DNA of 64,000 nucleotides from Methylibium petroleiphilum PM1 (lineage in GTDB: Bacteria > Pseudomonadota > Gammaproteobacteria > Burkholderiales > Burkholderiaceae_C): positions 1 to 64,000 of the forward strand of contig NC_008826.1 of assembly GCF_000015725.1 (NCBI RefSeq), given 5' to 3'. The notes beneath the pieces are model-generated. The model was given only the letters and a program-made list of their open reading frames with translations, did not search any database and was not told the DNA's origin. Of the stretch, positions 7,811 to 17,117 are shown piece by piece; positions within the stretch are counted from its first letter, which is position 1, and each line of letters opens with the position of its first letter. Made by a program: the position numbers and the translations under genes.

Positions 7811-10410
7811 ACGAGGTGGGCAGGACGGCACCCTCGACGCAGGCCAACGCCGACACGCCGCTGTCGCGCTACAACGCCAAGCGCAACTTCAAGGTCACCT
7901 CTGAGCCGGCCGGCGTACCGGCCAAGCGCTCAGGCAAATCCAAGGCGCTGTGCTTCGTCATCCAAAAGCACTGGGCCAGCCGGCTCCACTACGACTTCCG
8001 CCTCGAGCTCGACGGCGTGATGCTGAGCTGGGCAGTGCCAAAGGGGCCCTCCTACGACCCGGCCTTGAAGCAGATGGCCATCCACGTCGAGGACCACCCG
8101 ATCAGCTACAACACCTTCGAGGGCACGATCCCGAAGGGCCAGTACGGGGCCGGCACGGTCATCATCTGGGACCGCGGCACCTGGGAGCCGGAGGGCGACC
8201 CCCGGGAGGGGATGGCCAAGGGCAAGCTGATCTTCAAGCTCCACGGCCAGAAGCTGGCCGGCCTCTGGGAGCTGGTGCGCATCTCCAAGCCTGGCGAGGT
8301 GAAGCAGGAGCAATGGCTGCTGCTCAAGAAGCGGGGCGACGCCTGGGCCCGCCCGACGTCGGAGTACGACGTCATCTCGGCCCTGCCGGACAGCGTGGTG
8401 GAGAAGCCGCTCGGGCCAGTCGAAGAGCGGGAACAGCGGGCTGGCGGAACGGCGGCGGGAACGCCAGGGCCGAGCGGCGAAGCGGACCTGCAGCTTGCGG
8501 TCCAGGCGCCCCTTCCGGCCAAGCTGGCGCCACAGCTGGCCACCCTGGCCTCGGCCGTTCCCAGCGGCGGCTCCTGGATCGTCGAGACCAAGTTCGACGG
8601 CTACCGGATGCTTGCTCGCGTCGACGGTGACGATGTCCGGCTCTTCACCCGCAACGGCAACGACTGGACGTCCAAGCTCAAGACCGTCGCCGCGGCCGTG
8701 AAGGACCTCGGACTTGACTCGGCCTGGCTCGATGGCGAAATCGTCGTCATCAACCAGGCTGGCGTGCCGGACTTCAACCGCCTCCAGAACGCCATCGACA
8801 ACAGTCGCTCGAAGGACATCAGCTTCTTCGTCTTCGACGTCCCCTTCTTGGGCGGCATGGACCTGAGGAAGGTGCCGGTGGCCAGCCGCCGCCAGGTGCT
8901 CAATGAGCTCTTCGAGCAGCGCCAGAGCGAGGTCGTACGGTTCAGCGAGGCCTTCGACGTGCCGCCGGCGCACATGCTCGAGGCCGCCTGCAAGATGGGG
9001 CTCGAAGGCGTGATGGTCAAGCGCGCCGACGCGCCCTACGTCTCCTCGCGGACGGACACCTGGCTGAAGCTCAAGTGCCAACAGCGGCAGGAGTTCATCG
9101 TCGTAGGCTTCACCGACCGCGCCGGCGCGCCGACCGAGGTCGGCGGGCTACTCCTCGGCTACCACGAGGACGGGAAGCTGCGCTACGCCGGCTCCGTCGG
9201 TACCGGCTGGAACTCAGCCACCGGCCGGGAGCTGCGGTCAACGTTGGCCAAGCTCCAGGTCGAGAAGCCGGCGCTCGAGGCGGGTGCCGTGAAGCCCGGC
9301 CGCTGGTCCAAGCGCCCCGCCGGCGTCGAGCGCTGGGTCAAGCCCACCATGGTGGTCGAGGTGGCCTTCTCTGAGTGGACGCCCGACGGGCACGTCCGGC
9401 ATCCCACCTTCCGTGGGGTCCGGACGGACAAGCCGGCAACGCAGATCACCCGGGAGAAGGCGGAGCGGCCCGAGGGCCCGGTGACCGAGACGGCGGCCGC
9501 CGTGGCAGGGAAGCCTAGGACGAGCGTCAAGGTGACGAATCCGGACCGGGTCATTGACCCGTCGACCGGCTTCAAAAAAGTCGACCTGGTGCGCTACTAC
9601 GAGTCCATCGCCGACTGGATGCTGCCGCATCTGAAAGACCGGCCGGTCTCACTCGTCCGAGCGCCCGAGGGCATCACCGGCGAGCAGTTCTTCCAGAAGC
9701 ATCCGGAGACCAAGATGCCGGGCATGACGGAGCTGGACCCAGCTCTGTGGCCCGGCCACTCTTCGCTGCTCGCCGTCGGCAGCGCCGAGGCCCTGGTGTC
9801 AGCGGCTCAGATGAACGTGGTCGAGTTCCACACCTGGAACTCCACGATCAAGCGCATCAACGAGCCCGACCGGGTCATCTTCGACCTCGACCCAGGAGAA
9901 GGCGTCAGCTGGGCTCACCTGCAGGAGGCCGCAGTGCTCATGCACACGCTGCTGACGGAGCTCGGCCTCGAGGCCTGGCTGAAGACAAGCGGCGGTAAGG
10001 GCCTCCACGTCGTCGTGCCGCTGGCGCCGAAGCTGGACTACGACGCCGTGAAGGGCTTCTCCCAGGCGGCGGTGCAGCACATGGCGAAAACCATCCCGCA
10101 GCGCTTCGTCGCCAAGTCCGGTGGCTCCAACCGAGTCGGACGCATCTTCATCGACTACCTGCGCAACGGTCACGGGCAGACGACGGCATCCGCGTTCTCG
10201 GCCCGGGTTCGGCCAGGCATGGGAGTGTCGATGCCGGTGAGCTGGGAGCAGCTGCGCGAGCTCAAGAGCGGGTCGCAGTGGAGCATCGCGACGGCTCGGG
10301 AGTACCTGTCGTTCCAGAAGAGCGACCCGTGGGCCGCGTACTGGACGAGCAAGCAGACGTTGACCAAGGCAATGAGACTTCTCGGCTACGCCCCCAAGAA
10401 GGCGGCATAG
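7807..10410 (+). CDS. ligD: DNA ligase D (phosphoesterase-ligase-polymerase), NHEJ
   Basis: This is a full-length 867-residue bacterial non-homologous end-joining ligase. Domain order is the N-terminal 3'-phosphoesterase (HYDFRLELDG, with its His/Asp/Arg set, around residues 58-67), the ATP-dependent ligase (catalytic Lys262 in ETKFDGYR), and the C-terminal primase-like polymerase (starting near VKVTNPDRV, with metal-binding Asp693 and Asp695 in FDLDPGEG). In the known pathway LigD works with the end-binding protein Ku, but no Ku gene is present in this window. The GTG start overlaps the preceding stop. Domains and key residues all look intact, so it is probably active. Confidence 0.96.
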   Translation: MNEVGRTAPSTQANADTPLSRYNAKRNFKVTSEPAGVPAKRSGKSKALCFVIQKHWASRLHYDFRLELDGVMLSWAVPKGPSYDPALKQMAIHVEDHPISYNTFEGTIPKGQYGAGTVIIWDRGTWEPEGDPREGMAKGKLIFKLHGQKLAGLWELVRISKPGEVKQEQWLLLKKRGDAWARPTSEYDVISALPDSVVEKPLGPVEEREQRAGGTAAGTPGPSGEADLQLAVQAPLPAKLAPQLATLASAVPSGGSWIVETKFDGYRMLARVDGDDVRLFTRNGNDWTSKLKTVAAAVKDLGLDSAWLDGEIVVINQAGVPDFNRLQNAIDNSRSKDISFFVFDVPFLGGMDLRKVPVASRRQVLNELFEQRQSEVVRFSEAFDVPPAHMLEAACKMGLEGVMVKRADAPYVSSRTDTWLKLKCQQRQEFIVVGFTDRAGAPTEVGGLLLGYHEDGKLRYAGSVGTGWNSATGRELRSTLAKLQVEKPALEAGAVKPGRWSKRPAGVERWVKPTMVVEVAFSEWTPDGHVRHPTFRGVRTDKPATQITREKAERPEGPVTETAAAVAGKPRTSVKVTNPDRVIDPSTGFKKVDLVRYYESIADWMLPHLKDRPVSLVRAPEGITGEQFFQKHPETKMPGMTELDPALWPGHSSLLAVGSAEALVSAAQMNVVEFHTWNSTIKRINEPDRVIFDLDPGEGVSWAHLQEAAVLMHTLLTELGLEAWLKTSGGKGLHVVVPLAPKLDYDAVKGFSQAAVQHMAKTIPQRFVAKSGGSNRVGRIFIDYLRNGHGQTTASAFSARVRPGMGVSMPVSWEQLRELKSGSQWSIATAREYLSFQKSDPWAAYWTSKQTLTKAMRLLGYAPKKAA

Positions 10411-10557
10411 CGGGCCCACCCGGCGTCGGCCCCCACGTTCGGGTGCCCCACCGGCGCGCCGCCCGAAGCGAGAAATATCTCACGCGCCTCACCGCGCGCG
10501 GCAACTAGAGTCCCTCGCAGCCCGGCACCCGCCGGCGTGCGTTGAAGGGAGGTCTGG

Positions 10558-10938
10558 ATGTTCTCCGTCGGACACGTGTATACGCGGGACGAAATTGGCA
10601 ACCAGGTGGGCGGCAGCAAGCAAACGTACCTGCCCACGTGCGGTGGCATGGTGGTGGCTGCCTGCCTCACCAAGGACCTCAACCCTCTGGCTCCGCGCGT
10701 CATCCTGTGCGGCACACCGCCGATGGTTGCCCGGGCGGGCGACATCCTGGCTCGCCAGACGGAGGCGATTCCCGTCTTCGTGAAGTTGGACGTGAACCGC
10801 TGGGAGTACCACGGTCACTTCAGGCCGAAGGCCTCGTACACGTCGGGACTCGAGTTCGAACGACTTGTCGACGGCTCGGGGCGCGCCCGCAGCGACGTCA
10901 CGCGCGCGGTTGTCCTCGAGCCCATCACGGCGGCGTAG
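10558..10938 (+). CDS. Unknown protein, 126 aa (possible SRA/McrA-like reader domain)
   Basis: This 126-residue protein begins MFSVGHVYTRDEIGNQVGG and contains the segment KQTYLPTCGGMVVAACL. Similar glycine-rich patterns occur in small domains attached to McrA-type restriction proteins, so a modified-DNA reader is conceivable, but I cannot establish it. A purine-rich AAGGGAGG stretch lies upstream of the ATG. It is followed 21 bp later by a PD-(D/E)XK-like nuclease gene, which makes a two-gene unit plausible. Confidence 0.55.
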   Translation: MFSVGHVYTRDEIGNQVGGSKQTYLPTCGGMVVAACLTKDLNPLAPRVILCGTPPMVARAGDILARQTEAIPVFVKLDVNRWEYHGHFRPKASYTSGLEFERLVDGSGRARSDVTRAVVLEPITAA

Positions 10939-10959
10939 ACGTCAGCGGACCCCCTCACC

Positions 10960-11508
10960 ATGCAGATACGCAAGCAGCAGTCACACGGACGCATCGGCGA
11001 AGCGGCAGTCTCGGCGAAGTGCTGGATGAACGGCATTCCGGCCTACAACACCGCAGGCTTGCGCGCCAACTTCGCCGGCAGCGACCTCCTCGTGGACACC
11101 GCAGACCCCAGGAAGAAGCTGCTCATCCAGGTCAAAACCGGCTACCCGTCGAAGCCCGAGTACGTGTACTTCACCCAGACGTCTGGTGAGCAAGACCTCA
11201 CCCGGGACAAGTTCGTCTCCGACTTCGTGGTGTTCGTCAACCTGGACAAGAAGGCGGCGAGCACGCATGGGCACAGGGGTGAGCTGGACTTTGCACACTT
11301 GCTGTACTTCGTCGTTCCTCGTGATGACGCAAACCGGCTCTATCGTGAGTTCGTGCAAAGAGAGTTCGACCGTCCCCTCAAAAGGGGCGGCCAGCGCAGC
11401 CTAACGAACATGTCCGTCTACGTCCCTGTCGACCAGATGGCGCCGTACAAGGACGGGTGGCACCTCATCCGCGACGGTGCTGACGCCGGTGCCGGCCTGA
11501 CCCTCTGA
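10960..11508 (+). CDS. PD-(D/E)XK-like nuclease domain protein, 182 aa
   Basis: The N-terminal half matches the layout of restriction-like or Holliday-junction-resolvase-like nucleases. A helix with GRIGEAAVSAKC is followed by the acidic motif GSDLLVD and then LLIQVKTG, giving the pattern E...D...QxK. The first residue of the usual (D/E)xK is Gln here, as in some subfamilies. The C-terminal part (SDFVVFVNLD, then LLYFVV) continues as alpha/beta. It is probably a DNA-cleaving or DNA-processing enzyme. The partner may be the small protein just upstream. Confidence 0.6.
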   Translation: MQIRKQQSHGRIGEAAVSAKCWMNGIPAYNTAGLRANFAGSDLLVDTADPRKKLLIQVKTGYPSKPEYVYFTQTSGEQDLTRDKFVSDFVVFVNLDKKAASTHGHRGELDFAHLLYFVVPRDDANRLYREFVQREFDRPLKRGGQRSLTNMSVYVPVDQMAPYKDGWHLIRDGADAGAGLTL

Positions 11509-11525
11509 CCGCACCAGCACGCCGA

Positions 11526-11951
11526 ATGGCGACGGAACTGCTCTCAACGACGCTCCAGACTTCAGCATCACAGGTCGACTGGGTGACTCAGTTAGCAGGT
11601 GGTGCAAACCTTGTCGACGGCAAGCCGACGTGGGAACACGCGGAGACTGCAAAGCATGACCTGAACGTCATGCTCCGATGCTGCGAGGCCGAGTTGGAGA
11701 CGATGCAGCGTACCGGGCTTGTAGCCGCGCCCTTCTATTTCGAGCGCGCGGCCATTCTCCTGCGCAAGGCGAAGGAGTTTGAGCGCGAAGTCATCGTCTG
11801 TGAGCGGTATCTACGTGCAGTGGACGCCTTCTACGCGTCTGCTGCTTCGTCTGGCCATGCCGATGTCCGCAAGGGGCCTACGTGCGTTGCGATTCAGCGA
11901 AGGTTAGTCAAGGCGAGGGAACTGGCGGGCAAGCTGCAGACTTCTACGTAG
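11526..11951 (+). CDS. Unknown protein, 141 aa
   Basis: This helical soluble protein of unknown function has heptad-like stretches (DLNVMLRCCEAELETMQ and RAAILLRKAKEFEREVIVC) that could form coiled coils. It starts 17 bp after the nuclease-like gene in the same direction, so it probably belongs to the same transcript. No signal peptide or membrane segment is seen. Confidence 0.55.
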   Translation: MATELLSTTLQTSASQVDWVTQLAGGANLVDGKPTWEHAETAKHDLNVMLRCCEAELETMQRTGLVAAPFYFERAAILLRKAKEFEREVIVCERYLRAVDAFYASAASSGHADVRKGPTCVAIQRRLVKARELAGKLQTST

Positions 11952-12024
11952 GGCTGCCGACATACATCAGCGTGCTAGCGGTACCGCTCTGTGTGCGAGC
12001 CGGGTCCGTAGCAGAGCACTGTTA

Positions 12025-12981
12025 TCAGGCCCGCACCGGCGGCAGGAGCAGCTTGGGGTCTCGAATGTCGAGTGCAGCCGCCATCTGGGCGCGCCAGCGT
12101 TCGAAGTCTGAACGGATGGAGTGCGTGGCGCCTTCCAGCTTCACCAGGTCGTAGCTGAGCCCCTGGTGCAGGTGTTTCCAGGCGATGGCGCCGTCAAAGC
12201 GCTTGTCCACTTCCCCGAGGGTCGCATAGATCGGCATCGTCATGCCGGCCGGGCGCCCGGCCAGGAGAGCCGGCAAGTCCGCCGCGGTGGCTGTCTGGAC
12301 AGTCGGAACGAAGGCACAGAACTTCGACGGAGCGAACAGTCGACTGGCCCGGTCGTAGACGCAGTAGCTCACCCGGCGACGCCCCCAGACGCTCGAGAGG
12401 GCTAGGTCGAGCATCTCAGCGTTCCACTGACGCACGTTCACGGCGACGGCGAAGTGGTTGTCGACCTTGTGGATTCGGTGACCATCGTCGGTGACTTCAG
12501 CGTCGCTGACCCGGAGGGCCCGCTCCAGCTCCGACCGCGCGTCCAGCTCTGCAGGGATGCGTCCGCTGTTCAGCCGCTTGATGTCAGCCGCGCTGAACTT
12601 CGGCAACAGGTCAATCTGGAACGCGGCGATGCCGAAGCCGCGCATCAGCATGGCGGTACCAGCAGCCAGGGCGAGGCGACCTGGCGCGATGTGGCGACTC
12701 GCCATGGACACGAAGGCGTCGCCGTCACGGTGCGTCCGCTCAAGGAACGCCGAGGTACCGAACTTGGCATGGTTCGCCACGGGGTCCGCCCGGCTCACTT
12801 CGAACTCGACCCAGACGCGACGCGATGTCGAGCGCTCCTCGAGCACGACGTCCGCGTAGGGCATGAAGCCCAGGCGCATGGCAGCGTCCTTGCTCACCAA
12901 GGGCTCCTCACGACGGCACGACCAACCCCGGGGGCAGTGCTCGATGAACGCGTGTTGTAGGTAGCCGGCTAGAGAGCCCAT
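12025..12981 (-). CDS. Unknown protein, 318 aa
   Basis: The function is not recognised. The start at 12981 (MGSLAGYLQHAFIEHC) is preferred, because the 44 residues upstream in frame look non-coding. The N-terminal third contains LVSKDAAMRLGFMPYADVVLEE followed by VWVEFEVSRAD. That gives an acid-then-ExE pattern with a faint resemblance to a PD-(D/E)XK core, not enough to call. The rest is alpha/beta with no membrane segment. It converges with the preceding plus-strand genes. Confidence 0.55.
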   Translation of the reverse strand: MGSLAGYLQHAFIEHCPRGWSCRREEPLVSKDAAMRLGFMPYADVVLEERSTSRRVWVEFEVSRADPVANHAKFGTSAFLERTHRDGDAFVSMASRHIAPGRLALAAGTAMLMRGFGIAAFQIDLLPKFSAADIKRLNSGRIPAELDARSELERALRVSDAEVTDDGHRIHKVDNHFAVAVNVRQWNAEMLDLALSSVWGRRRVSYCVYDRASRLFAPSKFCAFVPTVQTATAADLPALLAGRPAGMTMPIYATLGEVDKRFDGAIAWKHLHQGLSYDLVKLEGATHSIRSDFERWRAQMAAALDIRDPKLLLPPVRA

Positions 12982-13392
12982 TGGGGCCGAAGAGTAACAG
13001 CCGGACCCGTGGCAACTTCGCTGGGCACCTTCGGCGATAGTCCTGCTTGAGCCACTCAGCTCCGACTGCGACTTAGCGACGTGCGCGCGCGCTGCAGTTC
13101 CCGCACGCCACACGCGCTCCTACGTCAATCCGCGGCCGTCAAGCCGCCGAGGGACGATCCCGGTTGGCCGGCCGCGGCCCGCCCATCGGCGGCCGTTGAC
13201 GAAGGGCCGCGTTCTAGCATCTCATCGCGTCTTGGCCAAGCAGAGTGCCACTCAAGGAGCGGCGGCCCCCGGCCGATTTCGTTGCCGACCGAGGGCGAAC
13301 GCCTGTACTGTCTTTGCTTTGCGGCAGCACGGCAACAGGCGAGCGGTGGCAGCCGAGGAGCATCCAGCTCACCCCAGTCTCTCGAACCCGCC
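12982..13392. other. 411-bp intergenic stretch, no gene supported
   Basis: This lies between divergent genes (12025-12981 on minus, 13393-15450 on plus). In-frame extensions of both neighbours enter it but have Arg/Ser/Pro-rich translations typical of non-coding GC-rich DNA. Both promoters presumably lie here. I see no clear operator or repeat. Confidence 0.5.
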
Positions 13393-15450
13393 ATGGAAAA
13401 AAACCTGCTGTTTCTACCCGTCCTGCTAGCGACGGCGCTGGCCGTGGCCGGTCCCAAGTCCGAAGGTCCACTGCAATCCCTTCCTTACACCCCAAGCCTC
13501 GACCTGAGCGCGATAGACCGGAGCGTGAACCCCTGCGACGACCTCTATCAATACGCGTGCGGCGGTTGGATCAAGAACAACCCTATACCGTGGGACCAGG
13601 CGCGATGGGACGTGTATTCCAAGGCGACCAACGAGAACCAGCGCTACCTCTGGGGCATTCTGGCCGAGCTCGCCGCTGGCAGCACGGACCGCAGCGCCAC
13701 CCAGGTCAAGCTGGGCGACTACTTCGCCGCGTGCATGGACGAGGCCGCCGTGCAGGCCGCCGGCCTCAAACCCTTGCAGCCTTATCTCGACCGCATCGAT
13801 GCGATGGCGAGCAACCGCCAGCTCCCGGCCCTGCTTGCCGACCTACAACTCGTCACTGGCAACGAACGGCTGTTTTTCGGCTTCAGCTCAGGACAGGACT
13901 ACGCCGATGCCACACAGCAGATCGCCTTCGCTGTTGCCGGCGGCATCTCGCTGCCGGACCGCGACTACTACGTCAAGAACAACGCCAAGATCGCCAAGAT
14001 CCGCAGGCAGTACCAGGCGCATGTGGCGCAGATGTTCGAGCTGCTTGGTGACACGCGCGCCGCCGCCAAAGCCAACTCGGCCACGGTGCTCGCGGTCGAG
14101 ACCGCCCTGGCCAGATCGTCACTCGGCACGGCCGATAAGCGCGATCCTTACAAGACCTTCCACAAGTTCAACGCCCATCAGCTGCAGGCCCTCACGCCGG
14201 GCTTCAACTGGGCGGATTACCGCGCTGCACTCGGTGTAGCCGCAGACCTCGATGTTTACAACGTCACCGAACCTGCCTTCTACAAAGCCTTCAACGCGCT
14301 GCTGGCCCGGCTGAGCTTGGCCGAGCTCAAGACCTATCTGCGCTGGCAGCTCGCCAGCAGCCAAAGCGCCTACCTCGAGCCACGCTTCGTACAGGCCAAC
14401 TTCGATTTCTTCGGCAAAACCCTGAACGGCGTGCCGCAGTTGAAGAGCCGCTGGAAGCGCTGTGTCGAGCTGGTCGACCAGCAACTCGGCGAGGCCCTCG
14501 GCCAGGAGTTCGTCGCGCGCAACTTCGCGCCCGTGCTCAAGCAAGCTGCGCTCACCATGACGACCGAAATCGAAGCCGCCATGGCCCAGAGCATTCGGGA
14601 CCTAACCTGGATGAGCGACTCCACCAAGGCCAAGGCCATCGCCAAGCTGAACACCATCGTCAACAAGATTGGCTACCCCGACCGCTGGCGCGATTACTCG
14701 GCAATGCCAGTCACTCGCGGTGACTTCCTCGCCAATGTGACCGCGGGCCGGGTGTTCGAGGCCAAGCGCAAGCTCGCCAAGATAGGCCAGCCGCTGGACC
14801 GGGGCGAGTGGGGCATGACGCCGCAGACCGTCAACGCTTACTACAACCCTCAGATGAACGATATCAACTTCCCGGCCGGCGTGCTGCAGCCGCCTCTCTA
14901 CGACGCCAAGATGGACGACGCGCCCAACTACGGCAACACCGGCGGGACCATCGGGCACGAGTTGATTCACGGTTTCGATGACGAGGGCCGCCAGTTCGAC
15001 GCTCATGGCAACCTCAGGAACTGGTGGACGAAAAAGGACGGCCGCGAGTTCGAGAAGCGCGCAGCATGCGTGGGCAACCAGTACAAGACCTACACCATCG
15101 TCGACGAAATTAAGATCAACCCCAAGCTCACGATGGGAGAGGACCTCGCAGACTTCGGTGGACTGGTGTTGGCCTGGGAAGCCTGGAAGGCGCATGTGGC
15201 GGACAAGCAGCTGGCACCCATCGACGGTCTCACTCCGCAGCAACGGTTCTTCGTAGGCTTCGCGCAATGGGACTGCAGCGATTCCCGCCCCGAGGTCTTG
15301 CGCGTGAAGGCCCTGACCGATCCGCATTCACCAAGCCGCTACCGCATCAACGGCGTGGTGGTGAACATGCCTGAGTTCGAGAATGCCTTTGCCTGCAAGC
15401 CCACGGCCAAGCTGGTCAAACCTGAAGCGCAACGCTGCAAAATGTGGTGA
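13393..15450 (+). CDS. M13-family zinc metallopeptidase (neprilysin/PepO type)
   Basis: This 685-residue secreted or envelope peptidase carries an N-terminal hydrophobic signal (LLFLPVLLATALAVAG). The M13 N-terminal domain follows (NPCDDLYQYACGGWI). The catalytic domain has the zinc motif HELIH at residues 522-526 inside TIGHELIHGFDDEGRQF, and the third ligand Glu in GEDLADFGG. The protein ends with the family's conserved Cys-x-x-Trp (CKMW). The usual ENxAD is changed to GEDLAD here, but the ligand Glu is kept. It cleaves peptides outside the cytoplasm. ATG 13393 is chosen because it begins the signal peptide. Confidence 0.95.
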   Translation: MEKNLLFLPVLLATALAVAGPKSEGPLQSLPYTPSLDLSAIDRSVNPCDDLYQYACGGWIKNNPIPWDQARWDVYSKATNENQRYLWGILAELAAGSTDRSATQVKLGDYFAACMDEAAVQAAGLKPLQPYLDRIDAMASNRQLPALLADLQLVTGNERLFFGFSSGQDYADATQQIAFAVAGGISLPDRDYYVKNNAKIAKIRRQYQAHVAQMFELLGDTRAAAKANSATVLAVETALARSSLGTADKRDPYKTFHKFNAHQLQALTPGFNWADYRAALGVAADLDVYNVTEPAFYKAFNALLARLSLAELKTYLRWQLASSQSAYLEPRFVQANFDFFGKTLNGVPQLKSRWKRCVELVDQQLGEALGQEFVARNFAPVLKQAALTMTTEIEAAMAQSIRDLTWMSDSTKAKAIAKLNTIVNKIGYPDRWRDYSAMPVTRGDFLANVTAGRVFEAKRKLAKIGQPLDRGEWGMTPQTVNAYYNPQMNDINFPAGVLQPPLYDAKMDDAPNYGNTGGTIGHELIHGFDDEGRQFDAHGNLRNWWTKKDGREFEKRAACVGNQYKTYTIVDEIKINPKLTMGEDLADFGGLVLAWEAWKAHVADKQLAPIDGLTPQQRFFVGFAQWDCSDSRPEVLRVKALTDPHSPSRYRINGVVVNMPEFENAFACKPTAKLVKPEAQRCKMW

Positions 15451-15721
15451 GACTCGTGGCAGCCTCGCTCAGCAGTCGCAGAGCCTGGTCGATGCCGTCC
15501 GTGGCGGTGTTCAAGTTGGGCGGCGGCTTGCGGGCCGCCATGGCCTAGCCTGCCCCAGCAGGAGCCGTCACGTTCGCCATGCGCAGATGGAAATTCGCGG
15601 TGTAAGGAGCCCGCGGACTCAAGCCTGACTGCCACTCACCTCAAATGGCAGCCGTGCGTCACCCCACAGATCGATTGGCACCCGTCGCTGCACAGTACCG
15701 GGCCTTGGGGAGACGCACACC
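15451..15721. other. 271-bp intergenic stretch
   Basis: This separates the peptidase gene from the PilZ gene. A 44-codon minus-strand frame beginning MAARKPPPNLN overlaps the peptidase 3' end. It has a plausible amino-acid composition, but I cannot support it as a gene. No repeat or clear terminator was seen. Confidence 0.4.
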
Positions 15722-16153
15722 ATGAGGCAGAGGCAGTTCATCCGCCATCCGATCGACGTGCCGGTCGAAATCTTCGCGAGTGGGTCCGGCGCCGGCGGTC
15801 TTCACACTCACGACATCAGCCTGGGCGGCCTGGCGCTGCAGTCGGACTTCGCGGTCGAAGTCGGCTCCATCGTGGACGTCCGCATCTCCTGCGTGCATCC
15901 GCCGTTCGCAGCGCATGCGCGGGTAGCCTGGTGCCGAGCGCGGGATGACGAGGGATTTGAGCTCGGCGTGACCTTCCTGGATGCGGAGGACGCGTTCCTG
16001 GCCCGCATGGTCGAGCAGGTGTGTCACATCGAGGAATACCGCAAGTCGGTGCAGCGGACGGAGCACCGCGTGCTGAGCTCGGAAGAGGCGGCGCTCGAGT
16101 GGATCGATAAGCATGCGGCGCTGTTCCCTGACATTGGAGCGCAGCCGCACTGA
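15722..16153 (+). CDS. PilZ-domain (c-di-GMP-binding) protein
   Basis: This 143-residue PilZ protein has the ligand-binding pair RxxxR at residues 4-8 (RQFIR) and the DxSxxG motif at residues 31-36 (DISLGG). A beta-barrel-like sequence follows (VDVRISCVHPPFAAHARVAW). Such proteins bind cyclic di-GMP and act on motility, exopolysaccharide or transcription targets. The C-terminal 45 residues are helical and may contact a partner. It stands alone between unrelated genes. Confidence 0.9.
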   Translation: MRQRQFIRHPIDVPVEIFASGSGAGGLHTHDISLGGLALQSDFAVEVGSIVDVRISCVHPPFAAHARVAWCRARDDEGFELGVTFLDAEDAFLARMVEQVCHIEEYRKSVQRTEHRVLSSEEAALEWIDKHAALFPDIGAQPH

Positions 16154-16199
16154 TCCAGATGGCTCGCTGGCGCAAGCTGGATGCGTTTACTGAGAACTG

Positions 16200-17096
16200 C
16201 TACGTGTGCGCTCCGACCGGCACATGATGGCGCTGCGGCCGCCGGGCAACTGCACCCATGGGCATCGTCTCACGAGCTCGAGCGCGCGCAGTTTCCTTGG
16301 GGTCGTTCGACCGATAGAAGTCGAGGACCATCCGCTTGTCCGAGTCTGTCAGTTCGTCGAGGCGGTTTCCTCCTACCTCGCTGACTCTGTCGCTCCATTG
16401 CACCCAATTGACCTTCAGCGGGACTCTCCAGTTCAGCCGAGGAGCAGCTTCCAGTAGGTCGCGAGGGATGATTCCCGTGAGTTGCTCAATCGGAGGTAGC
16501 TTAGCCTTCGGCTCGTAGATGTCGCGACGTGCGTAATCCAGGCTTAGTCCACCGCTCGACATGTGCGCCATGTGAATGTATGGGGTCTCGCTGCAGGCCT
16601 CCACCACATACTGAGCGCTCAAATCGGCGACGTAGCGGCGGAACACTCCTACGGTGAAGCATACCAAGAGGTCGTGCAGCCTCGCAACGCGTCGTTGCTC
16701 CGCGAGCGTATGCGTGAACGAGCTGCGGTCGATCCTTCGTATTCCGACAGCCTCTGTGGCGTTGATCTGTATCAGCCGTTGCGGCCTCCAGTAGCCACGC
16801 TCCATGTTTTCTACATGGCTTGGGTGGACCCTCCCATCCGTCAGTGACCACTCCAAGACCAAGTTTTGCCTCCCCGTGATTTCAGCATGCAGGTGGATCG
16901 GTATGCACTGCTCCTTCAACTCCTGCTGCAGCACGCCGTCCCCTATGTCGCCCAGAACAATTTCATCGTGTACTTGCAACGCCTGCCGGATGCCGTTTGC
17001 CATGCTTGAGTAGCCGTTCCACAGCCATCCTTCTTCCTCGGCACTCGAGAGTTCGATAGCCAAGTTACCCAGCTCCATCTTGGTGATAGGTTCCAT
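16200..17096 (-). CDS. Unknown protein, 298 aa
   Basis: The function is not recognised. The start at 17096 (MEPITKMELGN) has a GGAG about six bases upstream and is preferred over the Met at 17117. The protein reads as alpha/beta with several Trp and aromatic residues. It has a central DLLVCFTVGVFRRYV stretch that is too short and interrupted for a confident membrane helix. Sequence composition is less GC-rich than most neighbours, so recent acquisition is possible. Confidence 0.55.
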   Translation of the reverse strand: MEPITKMELGNLAIELSSAEEEGWLWNGYSSMANGIRQALQVHDEIVLGDIGDGVLQQELKEQCIPIHLHAEITGRQNLVLEWSLTDGRVHPSHVENMERGYWRPQRLIQINATEAVGIRRIDRSSFTHTLAEQRRVARLHDLLVCFTVGVFRRYVADLSAQYVVEACSETPYIHMAHMSSGGLSLDYARRDIYEPKAKLPPIEQLTGIIPRDLLEAAPRLNWRVPLKVNWVQWSDRVSEVGGNRLDELTDSDKRMVLDFYRSNDPKETARARARETMPMGAVARRPQRHHVPVGAHT

Positions 17097-17117
17097 CTCA
17101 ATCTCCGCTTTTCGCAT

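Noticed and set aside
7930-9081. 383-codon minus-strand frame opposite ligD
   Set aside because: It is a shadow of a gene with three recognisable domains on the other strand.
15412-15545. 44-codon minus-strand frame beginning MAARKPPPNLN
   Set aside because: Composition is plausible, but it overlaps the end of the peptidase gene, has no clear ribosome-binding site and no recognisable family.
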